Source: Candidatus Faecalibacterium faecipullorum
Lineage (GTDB): Bacteria > Bacillota > Clostridia > Oscillospirales > Ruminococcaceae
Length of the DNA stretch: 19,986 nucleotides
Reading direction: 5' to 3'
NCBI GenBank assembly: GCA_019118985.1
Contig: DWXX01000105.1
Coordinates: 1-19,986 of the forward strand
Part shown: piece by piece, positions 1 to 6,892 of the stretch
Layout: each line of letters starts with the position of its first letter
Numbering within the stretch: the first letter of the stretch is position 1
Position numbers and translations under genes: made by a program
The notes under the pieces: model-generated
Databases searched by the model: none
The model's input: the letters and a program-made list of their open reading frames with translations, nothing else
Told to the model about the DNA's origin: nothing

Positions 1-216
1 CCTGACATCGCCCAAAAGGACGGCACCACCGCCAGCAGGGTGGAGCGCGCCATCCGCCACGCCATCGAGGTCGCCTGGGACCGCGGCGACGTCGAGACCC
101 TCAACCGCTACTTCGGCTACACCATCAACAATATGCGCGGCAAACCCACCAACTCCGAGTTCGTCGCCATGATCGCCGATAAACTGCGCCTGGATAAGCG
201 GCAGCGGCTGGGGTGA
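1..216 (+). CDS. spo0A: Spo0A, sporulation response regulator (C-terminal part)
   Basis: This is the last 71 codons of the master regulator of sporulation entry; the receiver domain and start lie outside the window. The frame opens at base 1 and contains the Spo0A DNA-binding helix region TTASRVERAIRHAIEVAW and, near the end, KPTNSEFVAMIADKLRL, both nearly identical to the conserved effector domain of Bacillus and Clostridium Spo0A. Phosphorylated Spo0A binds 0A boxes in DNA. The gene stops with TGA and is followed at once by a strong bidirectional terminator shared with the convergent XRE gene. It shows that the organism belongs to an endospore-forming lineage, though not that it sporulates. 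Confidence 0.95.
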   Translation, partial: PDIAQKDGTTASRVERAIRHAIEVAWDRGDVETLNRYFGYTINNMRGKPTNSEFVAMIADKLRLDKRQRLG

Positions 217-231
217 TCTGTTCCAACACAA

Positions 232-267
232 AAAGAGGCAGACTGCCGGGCAGTCTGCCTCTTTCCA
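232..267. terminator. Bidirectional intrinsic terminator
   Basis: A perfect 16-bp inverted repeat (232-247 with 249-264) has a GC-rich core, an A run on its left and a T run on its right. It can therefore end both spo0A (plus) and the convergent XRE gene (minus). The top base pairs must open to give a realistic loop. Confidence 0.9.
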
Positions 268-281
268 TGTTTCGATGAATG

Positions 282-1370
282 CTATACGCTGGCTTTCAGT
301 TTTTCCAGCGCGGCGGCAAAAACGGGCTTTGCGAAAAGGGGGCGGTACTTTTCCTCGCCGGTCAGGCTCTGGACCAGCAGCTGCCGCCAGGGGGCGGGGA
401 CGGCCTGCAGCGCCTGCGGGGCGGGGGTGCAGTCCACCCCCGGGCTGAACAGGTCGGGGTCGGGCATGGCCGGCGGGGCGGTCAGAACGTCCACATACCG
501 CGCGAAGGCGGCGGCCGCGCCGTCCAGGTCGCTGGCCTGCAGGCAGTATTCCATCAGCATGCCGTCGCTCATGTCGGGCAGGCCGAAGGTCTTGGCCACC
601 GCCCGGTAGGCGCGGCAGGCTTTGCGGGCGCGGTCGGGCGCGGGCAGCAGCCGGGCGTCCATCAGATTGACCATGCAGCCCTCCACCTTGACAAGGGACT
701 GGTAGAGGGTCTTTTGGGCCAGTTTGAGGGCCTCTTCGGGCTGCCCCTTTTGCAGGCAGAGCTGCACCCGGACGGCGGTGGGGTCGCCGGCGGTCTCGGG
801 CAGCTGGTCCAGCAGGGCCTCGGCGCGGGCGGCGTCTCCCTCGGCGGCGGCCATCGAGGCGAGCTGTACGGTGGCCGACTGCCAGTACGCCGCGCCGCCG
901 CTGCGGCGGACTTCTTCCAGCAAAGCGCGCTTGGCCTGCTGATAGCGGGTGCGGGCCGTCTCGTCCAGCGGGGCGCTGAAGAGGGTCAGGCTGTCGTAGA
1001 CCGCCGCCGCGTTGAACTGCAGCGCGGTGCATCCGGGGTAGCGGTGGAGCAGCGCCTGCAGCTGCGACTCGGCTGCCGCGGCGCCGCCGTCCGGGGCGAG
1101 GGCAGTCTCCATCACCCGGTTGACCTCGGCGACCACCTCCCGGTCGGAGAGGGTCGGCTCAAACGCCAGCAGCTGGTCGACGCTGGCGCCCAGCGCCCGG
1201 GCCAGCGGGCAGAGCAGGGTGATGTCGGGGCAGGAGCTGCAGGTCTCCCACTTGCTGACCGCCGGGGCCGATACCCCCAGCTGTGCGGCCAGCTGTTCCT
1301 GGGTCAGCCCCCGCGCTTTGCGCAGGGCCGCGATGTTCGCGCCGAGACTTGTTTTGAGCGGCTGTGTCAT
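282..1370 (-). CDS. XRE-family transcriptional regulator with long helical C-terminal domain
   Basis: A 362-residue protein. Residues about 9-62 form a Cro/C1-type helix-turn-helix (NIAALRKARGLTQEQLAAQLGV, then SAPAVSKWE), the usual DNA-binding module of XRE regulators. The remaining 300 residues are rich in Ala, Leu and Arg and look like a TPR-type helical repeat domain, as in large sensor-type XRE proteins; the ligand cannot be told from sequence. The ATG at 1370 follows an AGGAGG about 8 nt upstream on the minus strand. A promoter (TTGTGC, 18 nt, TAAAAT) lies at 1403-1432. It may be autoregulated; its target is unknown. Confidence 0.85.
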   Translation of the reverse strand: MTQPLKTSLGANIAALRKARGLTQEQLAAQLGVSAPAVSKWETCSSCPDITLLCPLARALGASVDQLLAFEPTLSDREVVAEVNRVMETALAPDGGAAAAESQLQALLHRYPGCTALQFNAAAVYDSLTLFSAPLDETARTRYQQAKRALLEEVRRSGGAAYWQSATVQLASMAAAEGDAARAEALLDQLPETAGDPTAVRVQLCLQKGQPEEALKLAQKTLYQSLVKVEGCMVNLMDARLLPAPDRARKACRAYRAVAKTFGLPDMSDGMLMEYCLQASDLDGAAAAFARYVDVLTAPPAMPDPDLFSPGVDCTPAPQALQAVPAPWRQLLVQSLTGEEKYRPLFAKPVFAAALEKLKASV

Positions 1371-1402
1371 GGTGGCGTCCTCCTTCGCTGTTCGCTGCCC
1401 TT

Positions 1403-1432
1403 ATTTTACCACCACCCGCGCCGCCCGCACAA
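1403..1432 (-). promoter_or_regulatory. Probable promoter of the XRE gene
   Basis: Read on the minus strand: -35 TTGTGC (1432-1427), 18-nt spacer, -10 TAAAAT (1408-1403), about 32 nt before the start codon. Just upstream, at about 1444-1480, is an imperfect inverted repeat (TTAAGCCGC and GCGGTTAA). It could be an operator or a weak terminator of the preceding gene. Confidence 0.5.
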
Positions 1433-1496
1433 GCGAGGCGCAGTTAAGCCGCAGGCAGGTTTTGCTGAACGGCGGTTAAGAGGGGAGATGAGCCCT

Positions 1497-1898
1497 TCAC
1501 CCACAAGACCCCGGCGCGCTCGTAGAACTGACGCTCATGGGCGGGATGGTGGAGTAAAACATCCGGCCGTTCACATCGAACTGCGTCAGGCCGATCAGTT
1601 CCAGTATCTGCCGTTCACCCAGGCGGCAGTCGACCCGCTGCAGGGCGGGGTGGCGGCACAGATACCGGCCGCCTTCTTCCGCCACGATGCCGTGTTTTTT
1701 CAGCGTGGCGAGCAGCTGCGCCGTTCTTTTCAGATCCAGTTTCAGCCCTTCCTTTTCACACGCCGCAAGCAGTTCATGCCCCGACATAGGGTGGTCGCGG
1801 AGAAGCAGCGCGACCCACAGCTCGGCGTCTTTCAGCCGCCAGGGCAGCGGTGTAAAGACCCACATGCTTTTCGGCAGATTGCCTTTCTGTTTGCGCAT
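1497..1898 (-). CDS. Small hypothetical protein, winged-helix-like
   Basis: A 133-residue protein that I do not recognise by name. The start is chosen at 1898 rather than the upstream in-frame ATG at 1907, because the GAAAGGA ribosome binding site lies about 8 nt before 1898 but directly abuts 1907. The opening KGNLPKSMWVF followed by LKDAELWVALLL, a second helix pair (KRTAQLLATLKKHGI) and a basic/aromatic turn (EEGGRYLCRH) resembles the winged-helix fold of replication-initiator-like or MarR-like proteins. That is a structural guess. The C-terminal 40 residues, after FDVNGRMFY, look disordered. It lies upstream of the XRE gene on the same strand, 126 nt away. It could be a remnant of a mobile element's HTH protein. 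Confidence 0.6.
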   Translation of the reverse strand: MRKQKGNLPKSMWVFTPLPWRLKDAELWVALLLRDHPMSGHELLAACEKEGLKLDLKRTAQLLATLKKHGIVAEEGGRYLCRHPALQRVDCRLGERQILELIGLTQFDVNGRMFYSTIPPMSVSSTSAPGSCG

Positions 1899-1919
1899 CC
1901 TGATCATCCTTTCATCGCT

Positions 1920-2030
1920 TTATATATCAAATGACTGCCGGTCTACGCGGTCCAGCACAAAGGAGCAGATATGGTGTTTCGCAAGCTCGTTTTTGAAAAA
2001 ATCAGCGACCTTGCCGTCATCTGCACCCAT
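1920..2030 (-). CDS. Possible 36-residue ORF, near-leaderless
   Basis: A 36-codon ORF (starts MGADDGKVADFFKNELAKHH, ends DRQSFDI) runs towards the winged-helix gene. It begins only 11 nt after a TGATATAAT extended -10 element, so an mRNA from that promoter would have almost no leader and no ribosome binding site. Base use is more AT-rich than in the neighbours. It may be a leaderless small protein, a decayed gene, or simply 5' untranslated sequence. No family is recognised. Confidence 0.25.
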   Translation of the reverse strand: MGADDGKVADFFKNELAKHHICSFVLDRVDRQSFDI

Positions 2031-2041
2031 GCTTTTTGCTC

Positions 2042-2050
2042 ATTATATCA
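2042..2050 (-). promoter_or_regulatory. Extended -10 promoter for the minus-strand genes
   Basis: Minus strand TGATATAAT: a consensus TATAAT with the TGn extension. The -35 region is poor (TGGAAT-like at 17 nt), which is typical of extended -10 promoters. It faces the 36-residue ORF and the winged-helix gene, and is divergent from the rpmE promoter 50 bp to the right. Confidence 0.55.
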
Positions 2051-2100
2051 TGCCCGCAGAGGAAATTCCACCCGGTCCTGCGCGGGACGCATTTTTCCTC

Positions 2101-2128
2101 TTGCATTTTTTCTGCGTTGTGCTATAAT
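2101..2128 (+). promoter_or_regulatory. rpmE promoter
   Basis: -35 TTGCAT (2101-2106), 16-nt spacer, -10 TATAAT (2123-2128). The start of transcription should be near 2135, giving a leader of about 108 nt before rpmE. Confidence 0.75.
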
Positions 2129-2134
2129 AGTACG

Positions 2135-2243
2135 GCAATCGTTCCCAAGGCCGCTCGACGGGGTAGCTGAAATTGAAGGTTGTGATGGGCGCATACATCG
2201 AATATGGCCCCTGTACGTCAGAACCAGAAATGAGGTGAAAAGA
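2135..2243 (+). promoter_or_regulatory. rpmE 5' leader, possible L31 autoregulatory RNA
   Basis: A 108-nt untranslated leader, long for a 66-codon gene. It contains a hairpin at 2187-2210 (GGGC/GCCC and CATA/TATG arms, one bulged G, 7-nt loop). An AGGTG-type ribosome binding site (2233-2237) precedes the ATG. Leaders that bind L31 are described for rpmE in other bacteria, including Firmicutes; that this is one of them is inference. Confidence 0.4.
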
Positions 2244-2444
2244 ATGAAAGAGGGTATCCATCCCAAGTACGTTGACTGCACCATCACCTGCGCGTGCGGC
2301 AACGTCATCCAGACCCGCTCCACCAAGCCCGAGATCCACGTGGAAGTCTGCTCCAAGTGCCATCCTTTCTACACGGGCAAGCAGAAGCTGGTCGATACCG
2401 GCGGACGCGTGGACCGCTTCAACCGCCGTTTCGGCCGCAAGTAA
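2244..2444 (+). CDS. rpmE: 50S ribosomal protein L31, zinc-binding (C+) form
   Basis: A 66-residue protein of the usual L31 length. It has the family core MKEGIHPKYVDC, CGNVIQTRSTKPEIHVEVCS and CHPFYTGKQKLVDTGGRVDRF. CAC near residue 17 and CSKC near residue 37 supply the four zinc-binding cysteines of the C+ type, as opposed to the cysteine-free paralogue expressed under zinc starvation in some bacteria. L31 bridges the large and small ribosomal subunits. The gene stands alone, with its own promoter, leader and terminator. Confidence 0.97.
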   Translation: MKEGIHPKYVDCTITCACGNVIQTRSTKPEIHVEVCSKCHPFYTGKQKLVDTGGRVDRFNRRFGRK

Positions 2445-2465
2445 TTGCAGCGAATGGGTATCAAT

Positions 2466-2496
2466 GGCCGCCTCCCGGCTGGGGGGCGGCTTTTTT
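2466..2496 (+). terminator. rpmE terminator
   Basis: GCCGCC (2467-2472) pairs with GGCGGC (2485-2490), with extra CCC/GGG pairs inside, followed directly by six T residues (2491-2496). Confidence 0.9.
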
Positions 2497-2573
2497 GATT
2501 GCATGGCGGGGGCGGCGGGGGAATTTACACCCCTCTGCCCCAATTTCAACACATTTGCGCTTTACACTTAGCT

Positions 2574-2579
2574 TATACT
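2574..2579 (+). promoter_or_regulatory. Possible -10 element of the ABC operon
   Basis: TATACT lies 37 nt before the GTG start of the ABC ATPase gene. No convincing -35 box sits 16-18 nt upstream, so this is weak. Confidence 0.3.
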
Positions 2580-2616
2580 GTCTGTCAGAATATGATAGTG
2601 AAAGGAGTGTTTGCCA

Positions 2617-3363
2617 GTGAGCGAACCGGTCATCCGGGTGTCCCGCCTGACGCGGTCTTATGCCGGCCGCCCGGCGGTGCGGGACCTGTCCTTCACGGTG
2701 CAGGCGGGGCAGATCTACGGCCTGCTCGGGCCAAACGGCGCGGGCAAATCCACCATCATGAACATCCTTGCCGGCTACATCGCCGCCACCAGCGGGGAGG
2801 TGACGGTCTGCGGCCACCCCCTGCCGGAGGAGGCCGCCGCGGCCAAAGCCTGCGTCGGCTACCTGCCCGAGACCCCGCCCCTCTACCCTGAGATGACGGT
2901 GGGGGAGTACCTGCGCTTTGCCGCCGCGCTCAAGCGTGTGCCCAAGGCGCAGCGGGCCGAACAGGCGGAAAAGGCCGCCCGCCGCACCGGCGTCGCCGAT
3001 GTGATGCCGCGGCTGATCCGCAGCCTGTCCAAAGGGTACCGCCAGCGGGTGGGGCTGGCGCAGGCCCTGCTGGGCAGCCCGCAGGTCGTCATTTTGGACG
3101 AGCCCACCGTCGGCCTTGACCCGGCGCAGGTCATCGAGACCCGCCGCCTGATCGCGCAGCTGGGGCAAAAGCACACCGTCATCCTCTCCAGCCACATCCT
3201 CAGCGAGGTGCAGGCGGTCTGCAGCCGGGTGCTGATCCTGTCCGAAGGGCGGCTGGCGGCGGAGGGGGACATCGCGGCCTTGACCGCCGGCGGCCGCAGC
3301 CTGGAGGATGTCTTTTTGCAGCTGACAGGCCGCGGCGAAACGCAGAAAGGGGGAGAAGGATGA
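2617..3363 (+). CDS. ABC transporter ATP-binding protein, GldA/CcmA type
   Basis: A 248-residue ABC ATPase that would drive the permease encoded next. Seen: Walker A GPNGAGKST (residues 38-46), signature LSKGYRQRV (137-145), Walker B VVILDEP with D161/E162, and switch histidine H193 in ILSSHILSE. GTG at 2617 is preferred over the upstream TTG at 2611, because AAAGGAG (2601-2607) is then 9 nt away rather than 3. The stop overlaps the permease start by 4 nt (ATGA), indicating translational coupling. The set of four genes matches clusters annotated as gliding-type (GldA/F/G) transporters in non-gliding Firmicutes, whose substrate is not known. Confidence 0.92.
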   Translation: MSEPVIRVSRLTRSYAGRPAVRDLSFTVQAGQIYGLLGPNGAGKSTIMNILAGYIAATSGEVTVCGHPLPEEAAAAKACVGYLPETPPLYPEMTVGEYLRFAAALKRVPKAQRAEQAEKAARRTGVADVMPRLIRSLSKGYRQRVGLAQALLGSPQVVILDEPTVGLDPAQVIETRRLIAQLGQKHTVILSSHILSEVQAVCSRVLILSEGRLAAEGDIAALTAGGRSLEDVFLQLTGRGETQKGGEG

Positions 3364-4232
3364 CCGCAATCTTCAAGCGGGAGGTGCGCAGCTGCTTTGC
3401 CGGGATGATGGGCTGGCTGCTGACCGCCTTCCTGACGGCGGCGTCGGGGCTGTATTTCCTGGCCAACAACCTGGGCTTCGGCCTGCCGGATTTCGGCTAC
3501 TACACCCTCTACCAGACCAGCTTTGTGCTGCTGTTGTATGTGCCGGTGCTGGCCATGCGCAGCCTGGCTGCCGAGCGGCACAGCCGCACCGACCAGCTGC
3601 TGCTGACCAGCCCGGTGCCGGTGTGGGGGATCGTCCTGGGCAAGTATTTCGCCCTCTGCGCCGTCTTTGCCCTGCCCTGCCTGGCCGACGCCGCCATGAT
3701 CTTCGCTCTGCGGGCGCTGGGCTGCACCGGCGGCGCCCTGGCCATGAACCTGGCCAGTTTGCTGTGCTACTATCTGATGGGCTGCGCCGCCATCGCGGTA
3801 TGCCTGTTCCTCTCGGGGCTGACCGAGAACCAGGTGGTGGCCGCCCTGCTGGGCTTTGCCGCTTTGCTGCTGGCCTTCCTGATGCCGGGGCTGCGGGGGC
3901 TGCTGGGCGCCGGCAGCGCCATGGCGCTGGCCGTCTTTGCCGTCCTGGCGGCGGCCGTGTCGGCCGCGGCGGGCTTGCGCTGCCGCAGCCTGACGGTGGG
4001 GTGCGCCCTCTTTGCGGTGCTGGCGGCGGGGCTGTCGGCGCTGTTCCTCTGGCGCAGCGCCTGGCTGACCGAAGCCTTTGCCGCCGTGCTGGAGGGGCTG
4101 TGCCTCTTCGCGCCCTTCGAGCAGTTCGTCAACGGCAGCTTTTCGGCGCCGGCGCTGGTCTACTACCTCAGCGCGTCGGGGCTGTTCCTCTTCTTTGCGG
4201 CGCAAGGCATCGAGAAGCGCCGCTGGGTCTGA
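3360..4232 (+). CDS. ABC-2 type permease, GldF-like
   Basis: A 290-residue membrane protein with about 7-8 hydrophobic segments (roughly 17-37, 52-68, 90-115, 128-152, 157-200, 208-228 and 267-283). After the second segment it has LAAERHSRTDQLLLTSPVP, the cytosolic motif typical of GldF/NosY-type ABC-2 permeases (acidic-basic stretch, LL, T-P). Together with the ATPase it would form the transmembrane channel. The ATG at 3360 overlaps the ATPase stop and has GGAGAAGGA just upstream. Only one permease gene is present, so the complex is presumably a homodimer, or the GldG-like protein supplies the partner. Confidence 0.9.
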   Translation: MTAIFKREVRSCFAGMMGWLLTAFLTAASGLYFLANNLGFGLPDFGYYTLYQTSFVLLLYVPVLAMRSLAAERHSRTDQLLLTSPVPVWGIVLGKYFALCAVFALPCLADAAMIFALRALGCTGGALAMNLASLLCYYLMGCAAIAVCLFLSGLTENQVVAALLGFAALLLAFLMPGLRGLLGAGSAMALAVFAVLAAAVSAAAGLRCRSLTVGCALFAVLAAGLSALFLWRSAWLTEAFAAVLEGLCLFAPFEQFVNGSFSAPALVYYLSASGLFLFFAAQGIEKRRWV

Positions 4233-4244
4233 AAGGAGGCGGCC

Positions 4245-5681
4245 ATGCAGCATCTTTTCAGATCGAAGCCGGACGGGGGCCGCGTTTTCCGCAGCGGGCT
4301 GTACTCCGCCGCCATCCTGGCTGCGGCGACGGCCCTGACCGTCCTTGTCAACCTGGTGGTGCAGGCGCTGCCGGTGCAGTACACCACCTTCGACCTGTCG
4401 GCCGGGGGGCTGTACACCCTCGGCGACACCTCCCGCGCGGTGGCCGCCGGGCTGGACCGGGACGTCGTCATCTACTACCTCTGCGAGACCGGGCAGGAGG
4501 ACGCCATCATCACCGGCACCCTCGACCAGTACGCCGCCGCCGGCAGCCGCCTGCGGTGGGAGCTGAAGGACCCCGCCCTCTACCCGACCTTTGCGGCGCA
4601 GTACGGGGCCGGGACCGCCGCCGCCGGCAGCCTGATCATCGACGCCGGGACGGGCAGCGCCGTTCTGGACGCGGCGGGGCTGTACGTCTACGACTACTCC
4701 GACTACTACCGCACCGGCGGCTACACCGTCCGCTTTGACGGGGAGGAGCAGATCACCTCCGCCCTCTACCGGCTGACGTCCGGCCCGGCGGCGCGGGCTT
4801 ACTACACCACCAACCACGGCGAGCGGACCCTCTCGGCCGCCCTGACCGACGCACTGGAGCGGCAGAACATCGAGGCGGTGGGCCTCAACCTGCTGACCAC
4901 CCCCATCCCGGAGGACTGCGATGTACTGATCGTCCACTGCCCGGCGTCCGACTTTGCCGGGGCGGAGGGGGCGGCGGACGAGATGGGGCAGCTGCGGGAC
5001 TACCTTGCCGGCGGGGGCAGGCTGCTGCTGACCACCGACGCCTATTACGCCACCCCGAACCTCGACGCGCTGATGGCCGAATGGGGCCTTGCGCGGGTGG
5101 AGGGCCTGGTGGTGGAAGGGGACGCCGACCACAGCCTCTACGGCTACAGCTACTACCTGCTGCCCGATTACAGCCCCGACGCCGCCGAACTTGTGCCGGG
5201 GCTGGACACCACCGCGCCGCTGATTTTGCAGATGGCGCAGGGCATCGCCGTCACGCCGGCGGAGGGGGTCGCCGCCGCGCCGCTGCTGACCACCTCGGCG
5301 GCGGCCTACAGCAAGCCGGCCGGGTACGGCATGGCCACCCCCGACCGGGAGGACGGCGACCTTGACGGCCCCTTCGACCTCGCGGTCTGGGCCGAAAACG
5401 AGGGTACCGGCGGGCAGGTGATCTGGATCGGCTGCTCCAACATGGACGACGAAGCCCTCTACCTCAGCGTGCCGGGCAACTGCGACTTTCTGACCGGCTG
5501 CGCAGCCGCCCTGGCCGGGCGCTCGAGCGGCATCCTGATCGAGTCCAAGGCGCTGGAAGCCGAGCAGATGGTCATCCCCGCCGGGGCGGCGTCGGCCCTG
5601 GGGCTCTGCTTCATTCTCATCCTGCCGGCGGGGCTGCTGGCCGCCGGGGCGGCGGTGGTGCTCCGCCGCCGCAGGCGGTAA
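4245..5681 (+). CDS. GldG-family protein (ABC-type auxiliary, DUF-like periplasmic domain)
   Basis: A 478-residue protein. A transmembrane helix at about 18-40 is followed by the GldG/IFT52-like start FDLSAGGLYTLGDTS. A large extracytoplasmic domain follows, with a Rossmann-type segment (EDCDVLIVHCPASDF, then LRDYLAGGGRLLLTTD). A second transmembrane helix lies at about 450-472, before an Arg-rich tail (RRRRR). This matches the ABC_transp_aux family that accompanies ABC-2 permeases; the role is probably substrate binding or assembly outside the membrane. AAAGGAGG lies 5 nt before the ATG and 12 nt after the permease stop. Codon use and GC match the operon. Confidence 0.85.
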   Translation: MQHLFRSKPDGGRVFRSGLYSAAILAAATALTVLVNLVVQALPVQYTTFDLSAGGLYTLGDTSRAVAAGLDRDVVIYYLCETGQEDAIITGTLDQYAAAGSRLRWELKDPALYPTFAAQYGAGTAAAGSLIIDAGTGSAVLDAAGLYVYDYSDYYRTGGYTVRFDGEEQITSALYRLTSGPAARAYYTTNHGERTLSAALTDALERQNIEAVGLNLLTTPIPEDCDVLIVHCPASDFAGAEGAADEMGQLRDYLAGGGRLLLTTDAYYATPNLDALMAEWGLARVEGLVVEGDADHSLYGYSYYLLPDYSPDAAELVPGLDTTAPLILQMAQGIAVTPAEGVAAAPLLTTSAAAYSKPAGYGMATPDREDGDLDGPFDLAVWAENEGTGGQVIWIGCSNMDDEALYLSVPGNCDFLTGCAAALAGRSSGILIESKALEAEQMVIPAGAASALGLCFILILPAGLLAAGAAVVLRRRRR

Positions 5682-5693
5682 GGGGGTGGCCGG

Positions 5694-6674
5694 ATGCAGG
5701 CGCAGCGCCGCACCCTCATGTTTCTGCTGGCCCTGACCGCCCTCGCGGCGGCCGCGCTGGCCCTGCTGACCTGCACCGCCCGCCGGCAGGAGGCAGCCGG
5801 CCGTGAAGAAGAGGCCGGCGCCATCCCGCTGTCCGCCTTTGCGGCAAAAGAGCTGACCGCCCTCACCTACACCCGGGCGGGGCAGACGGTCAGCCTGCTG
5901 TATGACGGCGGGGCCTGGGCGGTGGCCGGCGACCCAGACTACCGCCTCGACGCCACCAAATGCGACGCCATGGCCGCCGCGCTGGCCGACCTGCGGGCCA
6001 TCCGCCGGCTGGACGGCGCGGCAGGGGAGGACTACGGCCTGGCCGAGCCCTCCCTCACCGTGACGGTGACGGCGGCGGGGCGGACCGGCACCTTCACCTT
6101 CGGGGATACCAACCCCGTCACCGGGGACATCTACCTGCAGAAGGCGGGGGACGACGCGGTCTACACCGCCGCCCCCGCCAAGGCGGACTGCTTCGGGTAC
6201 AGCCTGGAAGAGCTGTTCGAGCCCTTCAACCCCGCCGGCATCACCGCCAGCCGGCTGGAGAAGATCGCCTACACCTGCCGCGCCGGCGCCGAGCGCTATA
6301 CCGTCGAGCTGACGGCCCTGTCGGCGCCGGCGGACGGCGGGGGAGAGGCCGCCTACCAGACGGTCTGGCGGCTGGCCGGCGACCCGGACGCCCCCCTGGA
6401 GGAAGAGGCGGTGCAGGCCATCCTCACGGCGCTGGGCGGCTATGTGACCGGGCAGACCACCCCGGCGATGGGGGCGGACCCTGCCGCCTGCGCCGGGTGC
6501 GACCCCGTCGTGACCGTCACCGCCGCAGACGGGGAGAAGGAGTACGCCCTGACCTACGCCGCCGCGGCCGACGGCTGCCGGCTGACCGTCGAGGGGGACC
6601 GGTCGGTCTACACGGTGGACGCCGCGGCGCTGGCGGCCTTCCGCCCGGCCGGGCAGCTGCGGGCGGGAAGGTAA
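5694..6674 (+). CDS. DUF4340 domain protein, membrane anchored
   Basis: A 326-residue protein. Residues about 9-27 form a hydrophobic anchor. The following LLTCTARR is not a proper lipobox (Thr at -1). The rest is extracytoplasmic: a repeated beta-rich pattern (LTALTYTRAGQTVSLLYDGGAWAVA, DYRLDATKCDAMAAALADL, DYGLAEPSLTVTVTAAG, TFTFGDTNPVTGDIYLQ) typical of DUF4340, which is regularly the last gene of GldA/F/G-type operons. Function unknown. It starts 13 nt after the GldG-like gene and ends just before a strong terminator, so it closes the operon. Confidence 0.85.
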   Translation: MQAQRRTLMFLLALTALAAAALALLTCTARRQEAAGREEEAGAIPLSAFAAKELTALTYTRAGQTVSLLYDGGAWAVAGDPDYRLDATKCDAMAAALADLRAIRRLDGAAGEDYGLAEPSLTVTVTAAGRTGTFTFGDTNPVTGDIYLQKAGDDAVYTAAPAKADCFGYSLEELFEPFNPAGITASRLEKIAYTCRAGAERYTVELTALSAPADGGGEAAYQTVWRLAGDPDAPLEEEAVQAILTALGGYVTGQTTPAMGADPAACAGCDPVVTVTAADGEKEYALTYAAAADGCRLTVEGDRSVYTVDAAALAAFRPAGQLRAGR

Positions 6675-6697
6675 GCTGGAAATGTAAAATGCCGGTC

Positions 6698-6734
6698 AAG
6701 GCCGGGCGCGGTTTGCCCCGTGCCCGGCCTTTTT
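6698..6734 (+). terminator. Terminator of the ABC operon
   Basis: AAGGCCGGGC (6698-6707) pairs with GCCCGGCCTT (6722-6731) over 10 bp and runs into five T residues. The rest of the 218-bp gap (6675-6892) holds the pot promoter and a short leader. Confidence 0.92.
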
Positions 6735-6789
6735 GCGCCCTGCCGCCCCCCTAGCCCTTCGACAAAAAGGGGAAAGTTTGGTTTGTGAA

Positions 6790-6818
6790 TTGACATTTCC
6801 CGCCGGATTGTTTAAGAT
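6790..6818 (+). promoter_or_regulatory. Promoter of the potABCD operon
   Basis: -35 TTGACA (6790-6795, perfect), 17-nt spacer, -10 TAAGAT (6813-6818). Transcription should start near 6825, giving a leader of about 68 nt. No clear operator is seen. Confidence 0.8.
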
Positions 6819-6892
6819 AGGTCTTGTATACTGGCCGCGTCTTGCCGCCGGTATCGGCTACTTGATATGCAAGGGGAGGACTTATCTGGAAC

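Noticed and set aside
279..1934. 551-codon plus-strand ORF across the XRE and winged-helix genes
   Set aside because: No ribosome binding site or motifs, and it spans two minus-strand genes plus their promoter; third-position GC shadow.
2883..5132. 749-codon minus-strand ORF antisense to the ABC operon
   Set aside because: Low-complexity Arg/Gly/Gln/Val-rich translation with no family motif; a shadow of GC-rich plus-strand codons whose products are clearly recognised.
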